Source of the DNA: Maribacter polysiphoniae
Lineage (GTDB): Bacteria; Bacteroidota; Bacteroidia; Flavobacteriales; Flavobacteriaceae
Assembly (NCBI RefSeq): GCF_003148665.1
Contig: NZ_QGGQ01000005.1
Span: forward strand, 226,339-290,338
DNA: 64,000 nucleotides
Reading direction: 5' to 3'
Of this stretch, positions 1-7,393 are shown one piece after another. The translations under genes were made by a program, and so were the position numbers. Numbering within the stretch: position 1 is the stretch's first letter; each line of letters opens with the position of its first letter. The notes beneath the pieces were generated by a model. The model had not been told where the DNA came from and ran no database searches. It saw only the letters and a program-made list of their open reading frames with translations.

Positions 1-603
1 CAGTGCAATGACAATGGTGATCAATAGATTGATTGAAAAACCTGAAAACCCAGTGTCTTCCACAGGGTTTAATCCTCCAATGAGAAAATAGAACATCATA
101 ATTCCCATAATGTCCGAAAAAGTGCTTTCGTAAATGTGGAATTCCTTTTTGGTTTCACTAAGTCCGTTAACACTGGGTATGATTATGGCGCTTGACAGGA
201 TTGATAGGGGAGTGGCGTATAGCCAGGCCGACTGCATGCCCATTTCGGGTATAAATTGATGAAGGATAATGGCGGCAACCCAGGCAGAGGCCAATAGGCC
301 CAACAGTGCGATACCCATCGCTTTGATGATGGGTACGATTTTGTTCTTCTTGAGTTCAAGTTCCAAGGCGGCCTCAAGAACGATCATGATCAACCCCACA
401 ATGCCCAAAATTTCCAGGGCGCCGTCGAATTCGGGTTTGTCGGGCATGAAATACCCCATGGCGTATTGTAGGATAATGCCTAAAGCTATAAGCATTAGTA
501 CGGACGGTATGTTGGTCTTTTTCGAAAGGGTATTGAACCAGAAAGAGAGGATTACAATGATCGAAGCTTCGATTATTATGTTATATGAAGAAAAAATTTC
601 CAT
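1..603 (-). CDS. Cation:proton antiporter, N-terminal part (cut by window edge)
   Basis: The minus strand is open from an ATG at 603-601 down to base 1, giving 201 residues with no stop; the C-terminal half lies outside the window. Read by eye, it is a string of hydrophobic helices. An N-terminal helix is followed by a segment with SVLMLIALGI, then a GLIMIVLEAALELEL stretch and an S-x-x-x-D motif (ESTFSDIMG). These resemble the helix 1-5 core of CPA-superfamily Na+/H+ or K+/H+ exchangers, inner-membrane proteins that exchange a monovalent cation for protons. It is divergent from rimP, sharing a 190-base intergenic region. The plus-strand open frame over the same bases is a shadow: the minus frame has membrane-protein composition and the plus one does not. 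Subfamily (CPA1 or CPA2) cannot be fixed from this half. Confidence 0.8.
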   Translation of the reverse strand, partial: MEIFSSYNIIIEASIIVILSFWFNTLSKKTNIPSVLMLIALGIILQYAMGYFMPDKPEFDGALEILGIVGLIMIVLEAALELELKKNKIVPIIKAMGIALLGLLASAWVAAIILHQFIPEMGMQSAWLYATPLSILSSAIIIPSVNGLSETKKEFHIYESTFSDIMGIMMFYFLIGGLNPVEDTGFSGFSINLLITIVIAL

Positions 604-669
604 AAAATAAGGGCTTTTGAATAAAAACTAAAAATAGTATTTAAATATCACTTTGGGCACGAGTGTTAA

Positions 670-709
670 TATATCCACACATCATTCAAATAAGCTTGTT
701 GTGGATATA
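670..709. repeat. Perfect 10-bp inverted repeat with DnaA-box-like arms
   Basis: TATATCCACA (670-679) is repeated in inverted orientation as TGTGGATATA (700-709) with a 20-bp spacer. The core of each arm, ATATCCACA, differs from the consensus DnaA box TTATCCACA at one position. The right arm overlaps the -33 element of the rimP promoter. Seen directly: the symmetry. Inferred: an operator for DnaA or another dimeric regulator acting on rimP and/or the divergent antiporter. Confidence 0.55.
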
Positions 710-726
710 AAAATGTTGTATATTTG
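699..726 (+). promoter_or_regulatory. Bacteroidetes-type promoter of the rimP-nusA-infB operon
   Basis: TTG at 699-701, 17 bp spacer, TATATTTG at 719-726. This matches the TTG / TAnnTTTG consensus of the primary sigma factor in Bacteroidota. Transcription would start near 731-735, giving a leader of about 60 bases that includes the hairpin at 756-776. Confidence 0.7.
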
Positions 727-755
727 CATCACTGAAAGGATATTAAGGTATTCAT

Positions 756-780
756 GAGGGGACAATTTGTCCCCTCTTTT
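756..780 (+). terminator. Leader hairpin with U-tract upstream of rimP (possible attenuator)
   Basis: GAGGGGACAA (756-765) pairs with TTGTCCCCTC (767-776), followed by TTTT. As RNA this gives a 9-bp GC-rich stem with a 3-base loop and a short U-tract, inside the leader of the rimP-nusA-infB mRNA and 17 bases before the rimP ATG. It has the form of an intrinsic terminator but lies downstream of the operon promoter, so an attenuator or NusA-responsive element is more likely than a terminator of an upstream gene. No gene transcribed toward it exists upstream on this strand. Confidence 0.6.
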
Positions 781-793
781 GTTACTGAAAATT

Positions 794-1255
794 ATGTTGA
801 AGGATAAAGTCAAAACACTTTTGGATGACGCCCTAGACCAGGACGAATCACTCTTTTTAATCGATTTTTCAATGGGTGCCGACAATAGTATCCATGTTGT
901 TTTGGATGGTGATAATGGTGTGAGTGTGCAGGATTGTATAAAAGTCAGCCGGGCCATAGAGCACAACCTGGATCGTGATGAAGAGGATTTTTCGTTGACT
1001 GTGACTTCGGCAGGAGCCGCGTCCCCAATGGTGTATCCCCGACAGTTTAAAAAGAATATTGGTAGGAAAATAAAGGTGCAGACCCAGGATGATCTGTATG
1101 AAGGCAGTCTTACCGAAGCCAATGCGGAAGGCATTGTGCTGGAATGGAAGGCACGGGAACCCAAACCCATAGGAAAAGGGAAAACCACAGTTCAGAAAAA
1201 AAAGGAAATTTTATTTTCTGAAATTAAGGAAGCAAAAGTTATTTTAAAATATTAA
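794..1255 (+). CDS. rimP: Ribosome maturation factor RimP
   Basis: A 153-residue protein needed for maturation of the 30S subunit. The N-terminal domain carries the family's DFSMG...VVLDGDNGVSVQDC pattern followed by VSRAIEH (helix after the GVS motif). The C-terminal SH3-like barrel contains the VTSAGAASP and FKKNIGRKIKV stretches. The ATG at 794 (MLKDKVK) is chosen over an in-frame upstream start at 767 because 767 lies inside the leader hairpin and would add nine unrelated residues. It is the first gene of the classic rimP-nusA-infB order, 13 bases upstream of nusA. Regulation is likely through the leader hairpin and possibly NusA autoregulation (inference). Confidence 0.93.
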   Translation: MLKDKVKTLLDDALDQDESLFLIDFSMGADNSIHVVLDGDNGVSVQDCIKVSRAIEHNLDRDEEDFSLTVTSAGAASPMVYPRQFKKNIGRKIKVQTQDDLYEGSLTEANAEGIVLEWKAREPKPIGKGKTTVQKKKEILFSEIKEAKVILKY

Positions 1256-1268
1256 TAGTAGTATACAA

Positions 1269-2501
1269 ATGGAAAATATTGCGCTGATTGAATCTTTTTC
1301 GGAATTTAAAGACGATAAATTCATAGATAGGGTTACGCTAATGGCGATTTTGGAAGATGTTTTTAGGAATGCGCTTAAAAAGAAATTTGGTTCTGATGAT
1401 AATTTTGATATTATTATAAATCCTGACAAAGGGGATTTGGAGATATGGAGGAACCGTATCGTGGTTGAGGATGGAGAGGTCGAGGAACCCAATGAGGAGA
1501 TTTCTTTGTCGGAAGCCCGTAAGATAGAACCTGATTTTGAGGTTGGAGAGGATGTGTCGGAAGAGGTGAAATTGATCGATTTGGGTAGAAGGGCGATTTT
1601 AGCCTTGCGCCAAAATCTTATCTCTAAGATCCATGAGCATGACAATACGACCATTTACAAGCAGTTTAAAGACTTGGAAGGTGAGATCTATACGGCTGAA
1701 GTGCATCATATTAGGCATAAAGCGATAATCTTGTTGGATGATGAGGGTAACGAGATCATCTTACCTAAGGATCGTCAGATACCTTCTGATTTCTTTAGGA
1801 AAGGGGATAATGTTCGTGGTGTCATCGAAAGTGTTGAATTGAAAGGGAATAAACCGACAATCATTATGTCGAGAAGTTCGCCCCGTTTCTTGGAGCAACT
1901 TTTCTTTCAGGAGATACCTGAGGTTTTCGACGGTTTGATCACCATCAAGAAAGCCGTGCGTATACCTGGGGAGAAGGCTAAGGTGGCTGTTGATTCCTAT
2001 GACGATCGTATTGACCCGGTTGGTGCCTGTGTGGGTATGAAAGGGTCTCGTATACATGGTATTGTTAGGGAATTGGGTAATGAGAATATCGATGTTATCA
2101 ATTGGACGAACAATCCACAATTATTGGTAACCAGGGCTTTGAGTCCTGCCCGGGTTTCTTCGGTGAAGCTAAACGACGAGAAAATGACGGCCCAAGTATA
2201 TTTAAGGCCAGAGGAGGTTTCCAAAGCCATAGGTAGGGGAGGTCATAATATCAGACTTGCCGGAAAACTTACGGGTTATGAGATAGATGTATTCCGTGAA
2301 GGGGTTGAGGAAGATGTGGAATTGACCGAATTCTCGGATGAAATCGATGCTTGGATCATAGAGGAATTCAAGAAAATTGGAATGGATACGGCAAGAAGTG
2401 TATTGGAGCAAGATGTTGATGATCTAGTGAAAAGAACAGACTTGGAAGAGGAAACGATTTCTGAAGTTGTGCGTATACTTAAGGAAGAATTAGAAGATTA
2501 G
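1269..2501 (+). CDS. nusA: Transcription termination/antitermination factor NusA
   Basis: A 410-residue RNA polymerase-binding factor acting in pausing, termination and antitermination. Domain order: N-terminal RNAP-binding domain (about 1-130), S1 domain (about 138-195), KH1 with a GMKG loop around residue 256-259, and KH2 with GRGG around 322-325. It ends shortly after a single acidic C-terminal helical segment and lacks the two AR repeats of the 495-residue E. coli protein, as usual outside Proteobacteria. It is second in the rimP-nusA-infB operon, with 42 bases to infB. NusA stimulates hairpin-dependent pausing and termination, so the hairpin in this operon's own leader is a plausible autoregulatory target. 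Confidence 0.97.
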   Translation: MENIALIESFSEFKDDKFIDRVTLMAILEDVFRNALKKKFGSDDNFDIIINPDKGDLEIWRNRIVVEDGEVEEPNEEISLSEARKIEPDFEVGEDVSEEVKLIDLGRRAILALRQNLISKIHEHDNTTIYKQFKDLEGEIYTAEVHHIRHKAIILLDDEGNEIILPKDRQIPSDFFRKGDNVRGVIESVELKGNKPTIIMSRSSPRFLEQLFFQEIPEVFDGLITIKKAVRIPGEKAKVAVDSYDDRIDPVGACVGMKGSRIHGIVRELGNENIDVINWTNNPQLLVTRALSPARVSSVKLNDEKMTAQVYLRPEEVSKAIGRGGHNIRLAGKLTGYEIDVFREGVEEDVELTEFSDEIDAWIIEEFKKIGMDTARSVLEQDVDDLVKRTDLEEETISEVVRILKEELED

Positions 2502-2543
2502 CTATATATTAGCGGCAGTTTTTAGAATAAGGAAGTAATATTT

Positions 2544-5378
2544 ATGGCAGACAATGCAACAATCAGACTTAATAAGGTCTTAAGGGAGCTCAATATCTCT
2601 TTGGACAGGGCAGTAGATTTCCTAAAGTCGAAGGGGCATGAGGTAGATGCGAGACCCACCACAAAAATATCCGAAGAGGTACACCAAGTGCTATTGGATG
2701 AGTTTCAAACCGATATGAGCAAGAAGGTTGCTTCTAAGGAAGTTGGTGAGGAAAAGCGTAAAGAAAAGGAAGCCATAAGATTGCAACTTGAGCAAGAGCA
2801 GGAAGAGCGTAGGCTGGCCCGTGAAAAGAGAAATCAAGCTTCTGAGCGGATAATTAAGGCCAAAGTAGAGCTTCCAGGTCCTAAGACTGTTGGTAAGATC
2901 GACCTGAATCCCAAGAAAAAATCACAACCTGTTGTAGAGGAGAAGAAAGAGGAAGTAAAACAAGAGGTTGTCAAGAAAGAAGAAGTCAAACCAGAAGAGG
3001 TTAAGAAGGAGGAAGTCAAGGAAGTAGCCGTTAAGAAAGAGGATGTCAAGGAAGTAGCGGTTGAAAAAGTTGAGGTTAAGAAGGAGGAAGTCAAGGAAGA
3101 GGTTGTTTCGAAACCTGTTGAAAAGGTAGAGAAAGCCGATGCACCCGTTGCTAAGGAAGAAGAGGCCAAGGAAACCACGACACCGACTGAGGAGGCACCC
3201 AAGGAAGAAAAAATAAAAACCCAATATCAAAAGCTTAGTGGTCCTAAGATAATGGGTGACAAGATTGATCTTAGTAAATTCAATCGACCCAAAAAGAAGA
3301 AAGAGGAACCTAAGGCTTCCGGCGATAATGCCGATAGGAAGAAAAGAAGAAAAAGAATTGTCAGTAGTCCTGGCAGTGGACCAAATAGAGGTCCGGCCCA
3401 AAGAAGTGGGGCACCCGGTAACAGAAAAGGCGGAAAACGTTTTGCAACTGTAAACAAGGTTGAGCCTACTGAAGAGGATGTACAGAAACAAGTACGGGAA
3501 ACCTTGGAAAAACTACAAGGTAAATCCAAGAAAGGTAAAGGTGCCAAATACCGTAGGGATAAAAGAGATCATCACCGTCAACAGACCGAAAAAGATCTTG
3601 AACAACAAGAATTGGAAAGCAAAATACTTAAAGTAACCGAGTTTGTTACAGCGAGTGAAGTTGCTACCATGATGAATGTCAATACGACACAAGTGATATC
3701 CGCCTGTATGTCTTTGGGAATCATGGTGACCATGAACCAAAGGTTGGATGCGGAAACATTGTCCATTGTTGCCGATGAGTTTGGCTATGAGGTAGAGTTC
3801 ATTACTGCCGATATAGAGGAAAGTATTGTAGAGGAAGTCGATGCTCCAGAGGATTTGAAACCTAGGGCGCCTATCGTAACCGTAATGGGACATGTGGATC
3901 ACGGTAAAACATCCTTGTTGGATTATATTCGACAAGAGAATGTGATAGCCGGTGAAAGTGGTGGTATTACCCAGCATATTGGTGCTTATGGGGTAACCCT
4001 TTCTGGCGGACAAAGAATTACTTTCTTGGATACACCGGGTCACGAAGCCTTTACGGCCATGCGTGCACGTGGTGCCCAAGTAACCGATATCGCCATTATT
4101 GTGGTCGCTGCGGATGATGATATAATGCCACAGACGAAAGAGGCGATCAGTCACGCGCAGGCTGCGGGTGTGCCAATCGTATTTGCAATAAACAAAATAG
4201 ATAGGCCAACGGCCAATCCGGATAAGATCAAGGAAGGTCTTGCCCAGATGAACTTGTTGGTGGAAGATTGGGGAGGTAAAATACAATCCCATGATATTTC
4301 AGCAAAAACAGGTGACGGGGTCAAGGAGTTATTGGAAAAAGTACTCCTTGAAGCGGAACTGTTGGAATTAAAGGCCAATCCGGACAAATTAGCTTCGGGT
4401 ACGGTTGTGGAGGCATTCCTTGATAAAGGAAAAGGATATGTTTCAACAATATTGGTTCAAGCGGGTACCTTGAAAATCGGGGACTACGTTTTGGCGGGTA
4501 CATGCAGTGGTAAAGTAAAGGCCATGCATGATGAAAGAGGAAAAGAGATTAGTGAGGTAGGACCTTCACGACCTATATCCATACTAGGATTGGATGGTGC
4601 GCCTCAGGCGGGTGATAAATTCAATGTACTTGAGGATGAGCGAGAAGCGAAGCAAATTGCGACCCGAAGGTCCCAATTGCAACGTGAGCAATCCGTTAGG
4701 ACACAAAGGCATATTACCTTGGACGAAATTGGAAGACGTATTGCTTTGGGTGATTTCAAGGAATTGAATATTATCCTTAAAGGTGATGTGGATGGTTCTG
4801 TTGAGGCATTGACCGATTCGTTCCAAAAATTATCCACCGAGGAAATACAAGTCAATATTATACATAAAGGTGTAGGACCGATTACAGAGTCTGATGTGCT
4901 CTTGGCTTCTGCTTCCGATGCGGTTATCATAGGATTTAACGTCAGGCCAATGGGTAATGCCAGGATGTTGGCTGAAAAAGAGGAAATCGATATTCGAATG
5001 TACTCTATAATCTATGATGCCATCAATGATCTTAAGGATGCCATGGAAGGTATGCTGTCTCCAGAAATGAAGGAAGAGATTACGGGTACGGCTGAAATCA
5101 GGGAGACCTTTAAAATATCCAAAATCGGAACCATTGCAGGTTGTATGGTTACCAACGGAAAAATATTCAGGAACTCCAATATTCGCTTGATTCGCGATGG
5201 TGTGGTTATCTATACGGGTGAATTGGCATCGTTAAAACGATTCAAGGACGATGTGAAGGAAGTTGCCAAAGGATATGATTGTGGATTACAGGTTAAGAAC
5301 TACAATGATATTAGGGAACTGGATATCGTTGAAGCTTTCCAAGAGGTGGCCGTTAAAAAGAAATTGAAATCAAGATAG
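2544..5378 (+). CDS. infB: Translation initiation factor IF-2
   Basis: A 944-residue GTPase that brings fMet-tRNA to the 30S initiation complex. A short N-terminal domain (residues 1-55, [11 protein letters not shown]) is followed by a long charged linker rich in Lys, Glu and Val (about 60-330). Next come the IF2N-2 domain (about 355-425) and the G domain: G1 GHVDHGKT 449-456, G3 DTPGHE 496-501, G4 NKID 550-553, G5 SAK from 586. Domains II-IV follow to the end. The linker includes an imperfect repeat built from K-K-E-E-V units. The gene closes the operon and is followed by a strong terminator. Start ATG at 2544. Confidence 0.98.
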   Translation: MADNATIRLNKVLRELNISLDRAVDFLKSKGHEVDARPTTKISEEVHQVLLDEFQTDMSKKVASKEVGEEKRKEKEAIRLQLEQEQEERRLAREKRNQASERIIKAKVELPGPKTVGKIDLNPKKKSQPVVEEKKEEVKQEVVKKEEVKPEEVKKEEVKEVAVKKEDVKEVAVEKVEVKKEEVKEEVVSKPVEKVEKADAPVAKEEEAKETTTPTEEAPKEEKIKTQYQKLSGPKIMGDKIDLSKFNRPKKKKEEPKASGDNADRKKRRKRIVSSPGSGPNRGPAQRSGAPGNRKGGKRFATVNKVEPTEEDVQKQVRETLEKLQGKSKKGKGAKYRRDKRDHHRQQTEKDLEQQELESKILKVTEFVTASEVATMMNVNTTQVISACMSLGIMVTMNQRLDAETLSIVADEFGYEVEFITADIEESIVEEVDAPEDLKPRAPIVTVMGHVDHGKTSLLDYIRQENVIAGESGGITQHIGAYGVTLSGGQRITFLDTPGHEAFTAMRARGAQVTDIAIIVVAADDDIMPQTKEAISHAQAAGVPIVFAINKIDRPTANPDKIKEGLAQMNLLVEDWGGKIQSHDISAKTGDGVKELLEKVLLEAELLELKANPDKLASGTVVEAFLDKGKGYVSTILVQAGTLKIGDYVLAGTCSGKVKAMHDERGKEISEVGPSRPISILGLDGAPQAGDKFNVLEDEREAKQIATRRSQLQREQSVRTQRHITLDEIGRRIALGDFKELNIILKGDVDGSVEALTDSFQKLSTEEIQVNIIHKGVGPITESDVLLASASDAVIIGFNVRPMGNARMLAEKEEIDIRMYSIIYDAINDLKDAMEGMLSPEMKEEITGTAEIRETFKISKIGTIAGCMVTNGKIFRNSNIRLIRDGVVIYTGELASLKRFKDDVKEVAKGYDCGLQVKNYNDIRELDIVEAFQEVAVKKKLKSR
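2930..3140 (+). repeat. Imperfect Lys/Glu/Val repeat in the infB linker
   Basis: The coding sequence repeats units such as AAGAAGGAGGAAGTCAAG and variants, giving tandem KKEEVKE(V/E) modules in the disordered linker of IF-2. This is a typical low-complexity linker prone to length change; no other role is supported. Confidence 0.6.
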
Positions 5379-5400
5379 TGGTTACTATCAAATAGGATAA

Positions 5401-5433
5401 AAAAAAATCGACTTTTTCAAGTCGATTTTTTTG
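5401..5433. terminator. Bidirectional intrinsic terminator between infB and the SPOR gene
   Basis: AAAAATCGACTT (5403-5414), loop TTTC, AAGTCGATTTTT (5419-5430), with T-runs on both strands. It terminates the rimP operon on the plus strand and the SPOR gene on the minus strand; the minus-strand stop codon (5417-5419) sits inside the hairpin. Confidence 0.9.
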
Positions 5434-5785
5434 GTTTTAAAAGCATGGCATCCGGGTATTTTTCCCGAACCTCTATGAATTTTCGCTCGGCTTCAAGTTT
5501 GGTTTTGAAACGGCCAACCCTTACGCGATACGTAGGGGAGTCAAAATCTATCTTAGAAAATAGATTGGGAAAATCAACCTCCACACTCTTCTTGATGCCT
5601 TGGGCCTTGGCGTAAGATCCAAAACCTACCTGTATTCTATAATAGTCATGATTTTCATTGGAGGATTTGTAAATATCCAGTAGGTCCTCTATGCGGTTGT
5701 CCTGTTGAATGTTTACCTGTCCCTGTTGTGCAAGGCCTATGGTGGTGGAGAAAGTGATAATCCCGATAATTAACAGTGACTTCAT
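5417..5785 (-). CDS. SPOR-domain protein, small exported
   Basis: A 122-residue protein with an N-terminal signal peptide (MKSLLIIG... ending near GLAQQ) and a C-terminal SPOR domain of about 70 residues (YYRIQVGFGSYAKAQ ... YRVRVGRFKTKLEAERK). SPOR domains bind denuded peptidoglycan glycan strands, often at division sites, so a periplasmic cell-wall role is likely. The ATG at 5785 is chosen over an upstream start at 5818 because the signal peptide begins there and the upstream start overlaps the promoter. A perfect -7 element (TACTTTTG) lies just upstream. It is convergent with infB and shares its terminator. The exact partner is unknown. Confidence 0.85.
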   Translation of the reverse strand: MKSLLIIGIITFSTTIGLAQQGQVNIQQDNRIEDLLDIYKSSNENHDYYRIQVGFGSYAKAQGIKKSVEVDFPNLFSKIDFDSPTYRVRVGRFKTKLEAERKFIEVREKYPDAMLLKPKKST

Positions 5786-5817
5786 TATGATGTGTTTATA
5801 AGGTATATTCGTTTGCA

Positions 5818-5825
5818 CAAAAGTA
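5818..5825 (-). promoter_or_regulatory. -7 element of the SPOR gene
   Basis: The minus strand reads TACTTTTG here, matching TAnnTTTG, 32 bases before the chosen ATG. I see no good TTG at the -33 distance, so the promoter is only half supported. Confidence 0.45.
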
Positions 5826-5902
5826 AATTTTTAATGATTATTGAAAGCTTTTCGGTCTTATTTAGAATAATTATAAATTGGTATTATCAATACATTAACA
5901 TT

Positions 5903-5931
5903 TTGCAGATAAAGTCTAATCCTTATTTTTG
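5903..5931 (+). promoter_or_regulatory. Promoter of the actABCDEF operon
   Basis: TTG at 5903-5905 (in TTTTG), 18 bp spacer, TATTTTTG at 5924-5931; a start near 5937 would leave a leader of about 85 bases before actA. Both elements match the Bacteroidota consensus. Confidence 0.7.
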
Positions 5932-6020
5932 CCGTCAATGCAGGTACGGTTTTTTTAAATGTGTTTATCTTTTGATGTAGTAATAACCGTGCCAAAAATT
6001 TCGATTGAAATATTCTATAT

Positions 6021-7361
6021 ATGAAAAAGGTAACATACCGCAATCAAATTTCCAGGGTTTTAGGTGTTAGTCTAGTAGTTTTCCTGCTTTTTTCCATTTC
6101 TATTTTTGCACAGGATGGGGCTGTTGCTTCTGGTGATCCTGCAAAAGGAAAGGCACTCTTTAATCAGAATTGTGCTGCTTGTCATGCGTTGAATAGGAAG
6201 ATGACAGGGCCGGCCTTGGCTAATGTGGAATCCCGTCTTAATGCCGATGAAGGTTTGGATCGGGAATGGATTTATGCTTGGGTTAAAAATAGCCCTGGAG
6301 TGATTAAATCAGGGGATGATTATGCCAATAAGGTGTTCAATGAGTATAATCAGGCTCCAATGACTCCTTTTCCTACCTTGTCAAATGACGATATTGATAA
6401 TATTTTGGCCTATACTGCTGCGCCACCACCGGAACCGGTTGCTGCGAGTGCTGCTGTAGCCGAAGGGGGTGAGGGTGGTTCTTCTTCTACAGGAATATCC
6501 AATGAAATGATCTTAGGGGCTCTGGTTATTATACTGGGTCTTTTGGTGATGATGTTGGTCTTGGTGCAAGGAACCTTAAAGCGAATAGCGGTGGCCAATG
6601 GTCTCGATTTGGAGAAAGCCAAATCGGAGAGCGGTTTGCCTTTGTGGAAAGCATTCGCCCAGAATCAATTCTTGGTTTTGGTCACGGTGGTCATTTTGTT
6701 GTTGTCGGGTGCGTATTTTGTATATGGATGGATGATGCAAGTGGGGGTTGATCAAGGGTATGAGCCTATTCAGGAGATACACTATTCGCATAAAGTGCAT
6801 GCGGGTGATAATAAAATAGATTGTAAGTATTGCCATTCATCGGCTAGGGTTTCCAAAACTTCGGGTATTCCTTCCTTGAATGTATGTATGAATTGTCATA
6901 AATCCATTTATGAGTATAAGGGTAACCCAGAAGGGCCTTCACAAGAGGATTTGGCCAATGGGTATACGAATGAGTTCTATACGGGTGAGATTAAAAAATT
7001 ATATAAGGCCGTTGGTTGGGATGAGGAAAATCAAAGTTACACAGGGGAAAGCAAGCCGGTGGAATGGATAAGGATCCATAATCTTCCTGATTTGGTTTAC
7101 TTCAACCACTCCCAGCATGTTTCTGTTGCGGGAATTGAATGTCAGACTTGTCACGGTCCTGTTGAGGAAATGGAAATCATGTCACAGTTTGCTCCCCTTA
7201 CTATGGGATGGTGTATCAACTGTCATAGGGAAACCAATGTTAAGGTTGAGAATAACGAGTACTATGCAAAAATCCATGAAGAGCTTTCCAAGAAATATGG
7301 GGTTGAAGAGCTTACCGCTGCCCAGATGGGTGGTTTGGAATGTGGAAAATGTCATTATTAA
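6021..7361 (+). CDS. actA: ACIII subunit ActA: monoheme cytochrome c fused to pentaheme cytochrome c
   Basis: A 446-residue periplasm-facing cytochrome subunit of alternative complex III (quinol:electron acceptor oxidoreductase). A signal peptide (about 1-30) precedes a class I-like cytochrome c domain with CAACH at 51-55 and a probable Met ligand in NQAPMTPFP. An Ala/Gly/Ser linker and two membrane helices follow (about 162-183 and 216-237). Then come five heme sites: CKYCH 268, CMNCH 289, CQTCH 374, CINCH 398, CGKCH 441. Six heme motifs in all, against five for the pentaheme core, so the N-terminal domain is an added electron carrier, placed to hand electrons to an oxidase (inference). First gene of actABCDEF, 32 bases upstream of actB. 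Confidence 0.95.
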   Translation: MKKVTYRNQISRVLGVSLVVFLLFSISIFAQDGAVASGDPAKGKALFNQNCAACHALNRKMTGPALANVESRLNADEGLDREWIYAWVKNSPGVIKSGDDYANKVFNEYNQAPMTPFPTLSNDDIDNILAYTAAPPPEPVAASAAVAEGGEGGSSSTGISNEMILGALVIILGLLVMMLVLVQGTLKRIAVANGLDLEKAKSESGLPLWKAFAQNQFLVLVTVVILLLSGAYFVYGWMMQVGVDQGYEPIQEIHYSHKVHAGDNKIDCKYCHSSARVSKTSGIPSLNVCMNCHKSIYEYKGNPEGPSQEDLANGYTNEFYTGEIKKLYKAVGWDEENQSYTGESKPVEWIRIHNLPDLVYFNHSQHVSVAGIECQTCHGPVEEMEIMSQFAPLTMGWCINCHRETNVKVENNEYYAKIHEELSKKYGVEELTAAQMGGLECGKCHY

Positions 7362-7393
7362 TAAAATAAAGTAGCTAATTACAGATAGATCGT

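Noticed and set aside
269..610. Plus-strand open frame of 113 codons at the left edge
   Set aside because: It is the antisense of the antiporter gene; the minus strand is open across the edge and encodes membrane helices with exchanger motifs, while this frame is Met/Ser-rich without family pattern.
670..709. Replication origin suggested by DnaA-like boxes
   Set aside because: Only two imperfect boxes, no AT-rich unwinding region cluster and no dnaA/dnaN genes nearby; kept only as a possible operator.
2834..3547. Long minus-strand open frames inside infB
   Set aside because: They mirror the repetitive Lys/Glu/Val linker of IF-2 (giving Ser/Thr/Phe/Leu-rich strings) and have no start context or domain.
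3513..4292. 259-codon minus-strand open frame inside infB
   Set aside because: Antisense to the IF-2 G domain; rich in His, Tyr, Cys and Ile with no recognisable fold.
5792..5980. 62-codon plus-strand frame before actA
   Set aside because: It spans the promoters of the SPOR gene and actA and has no homology-like pattern.
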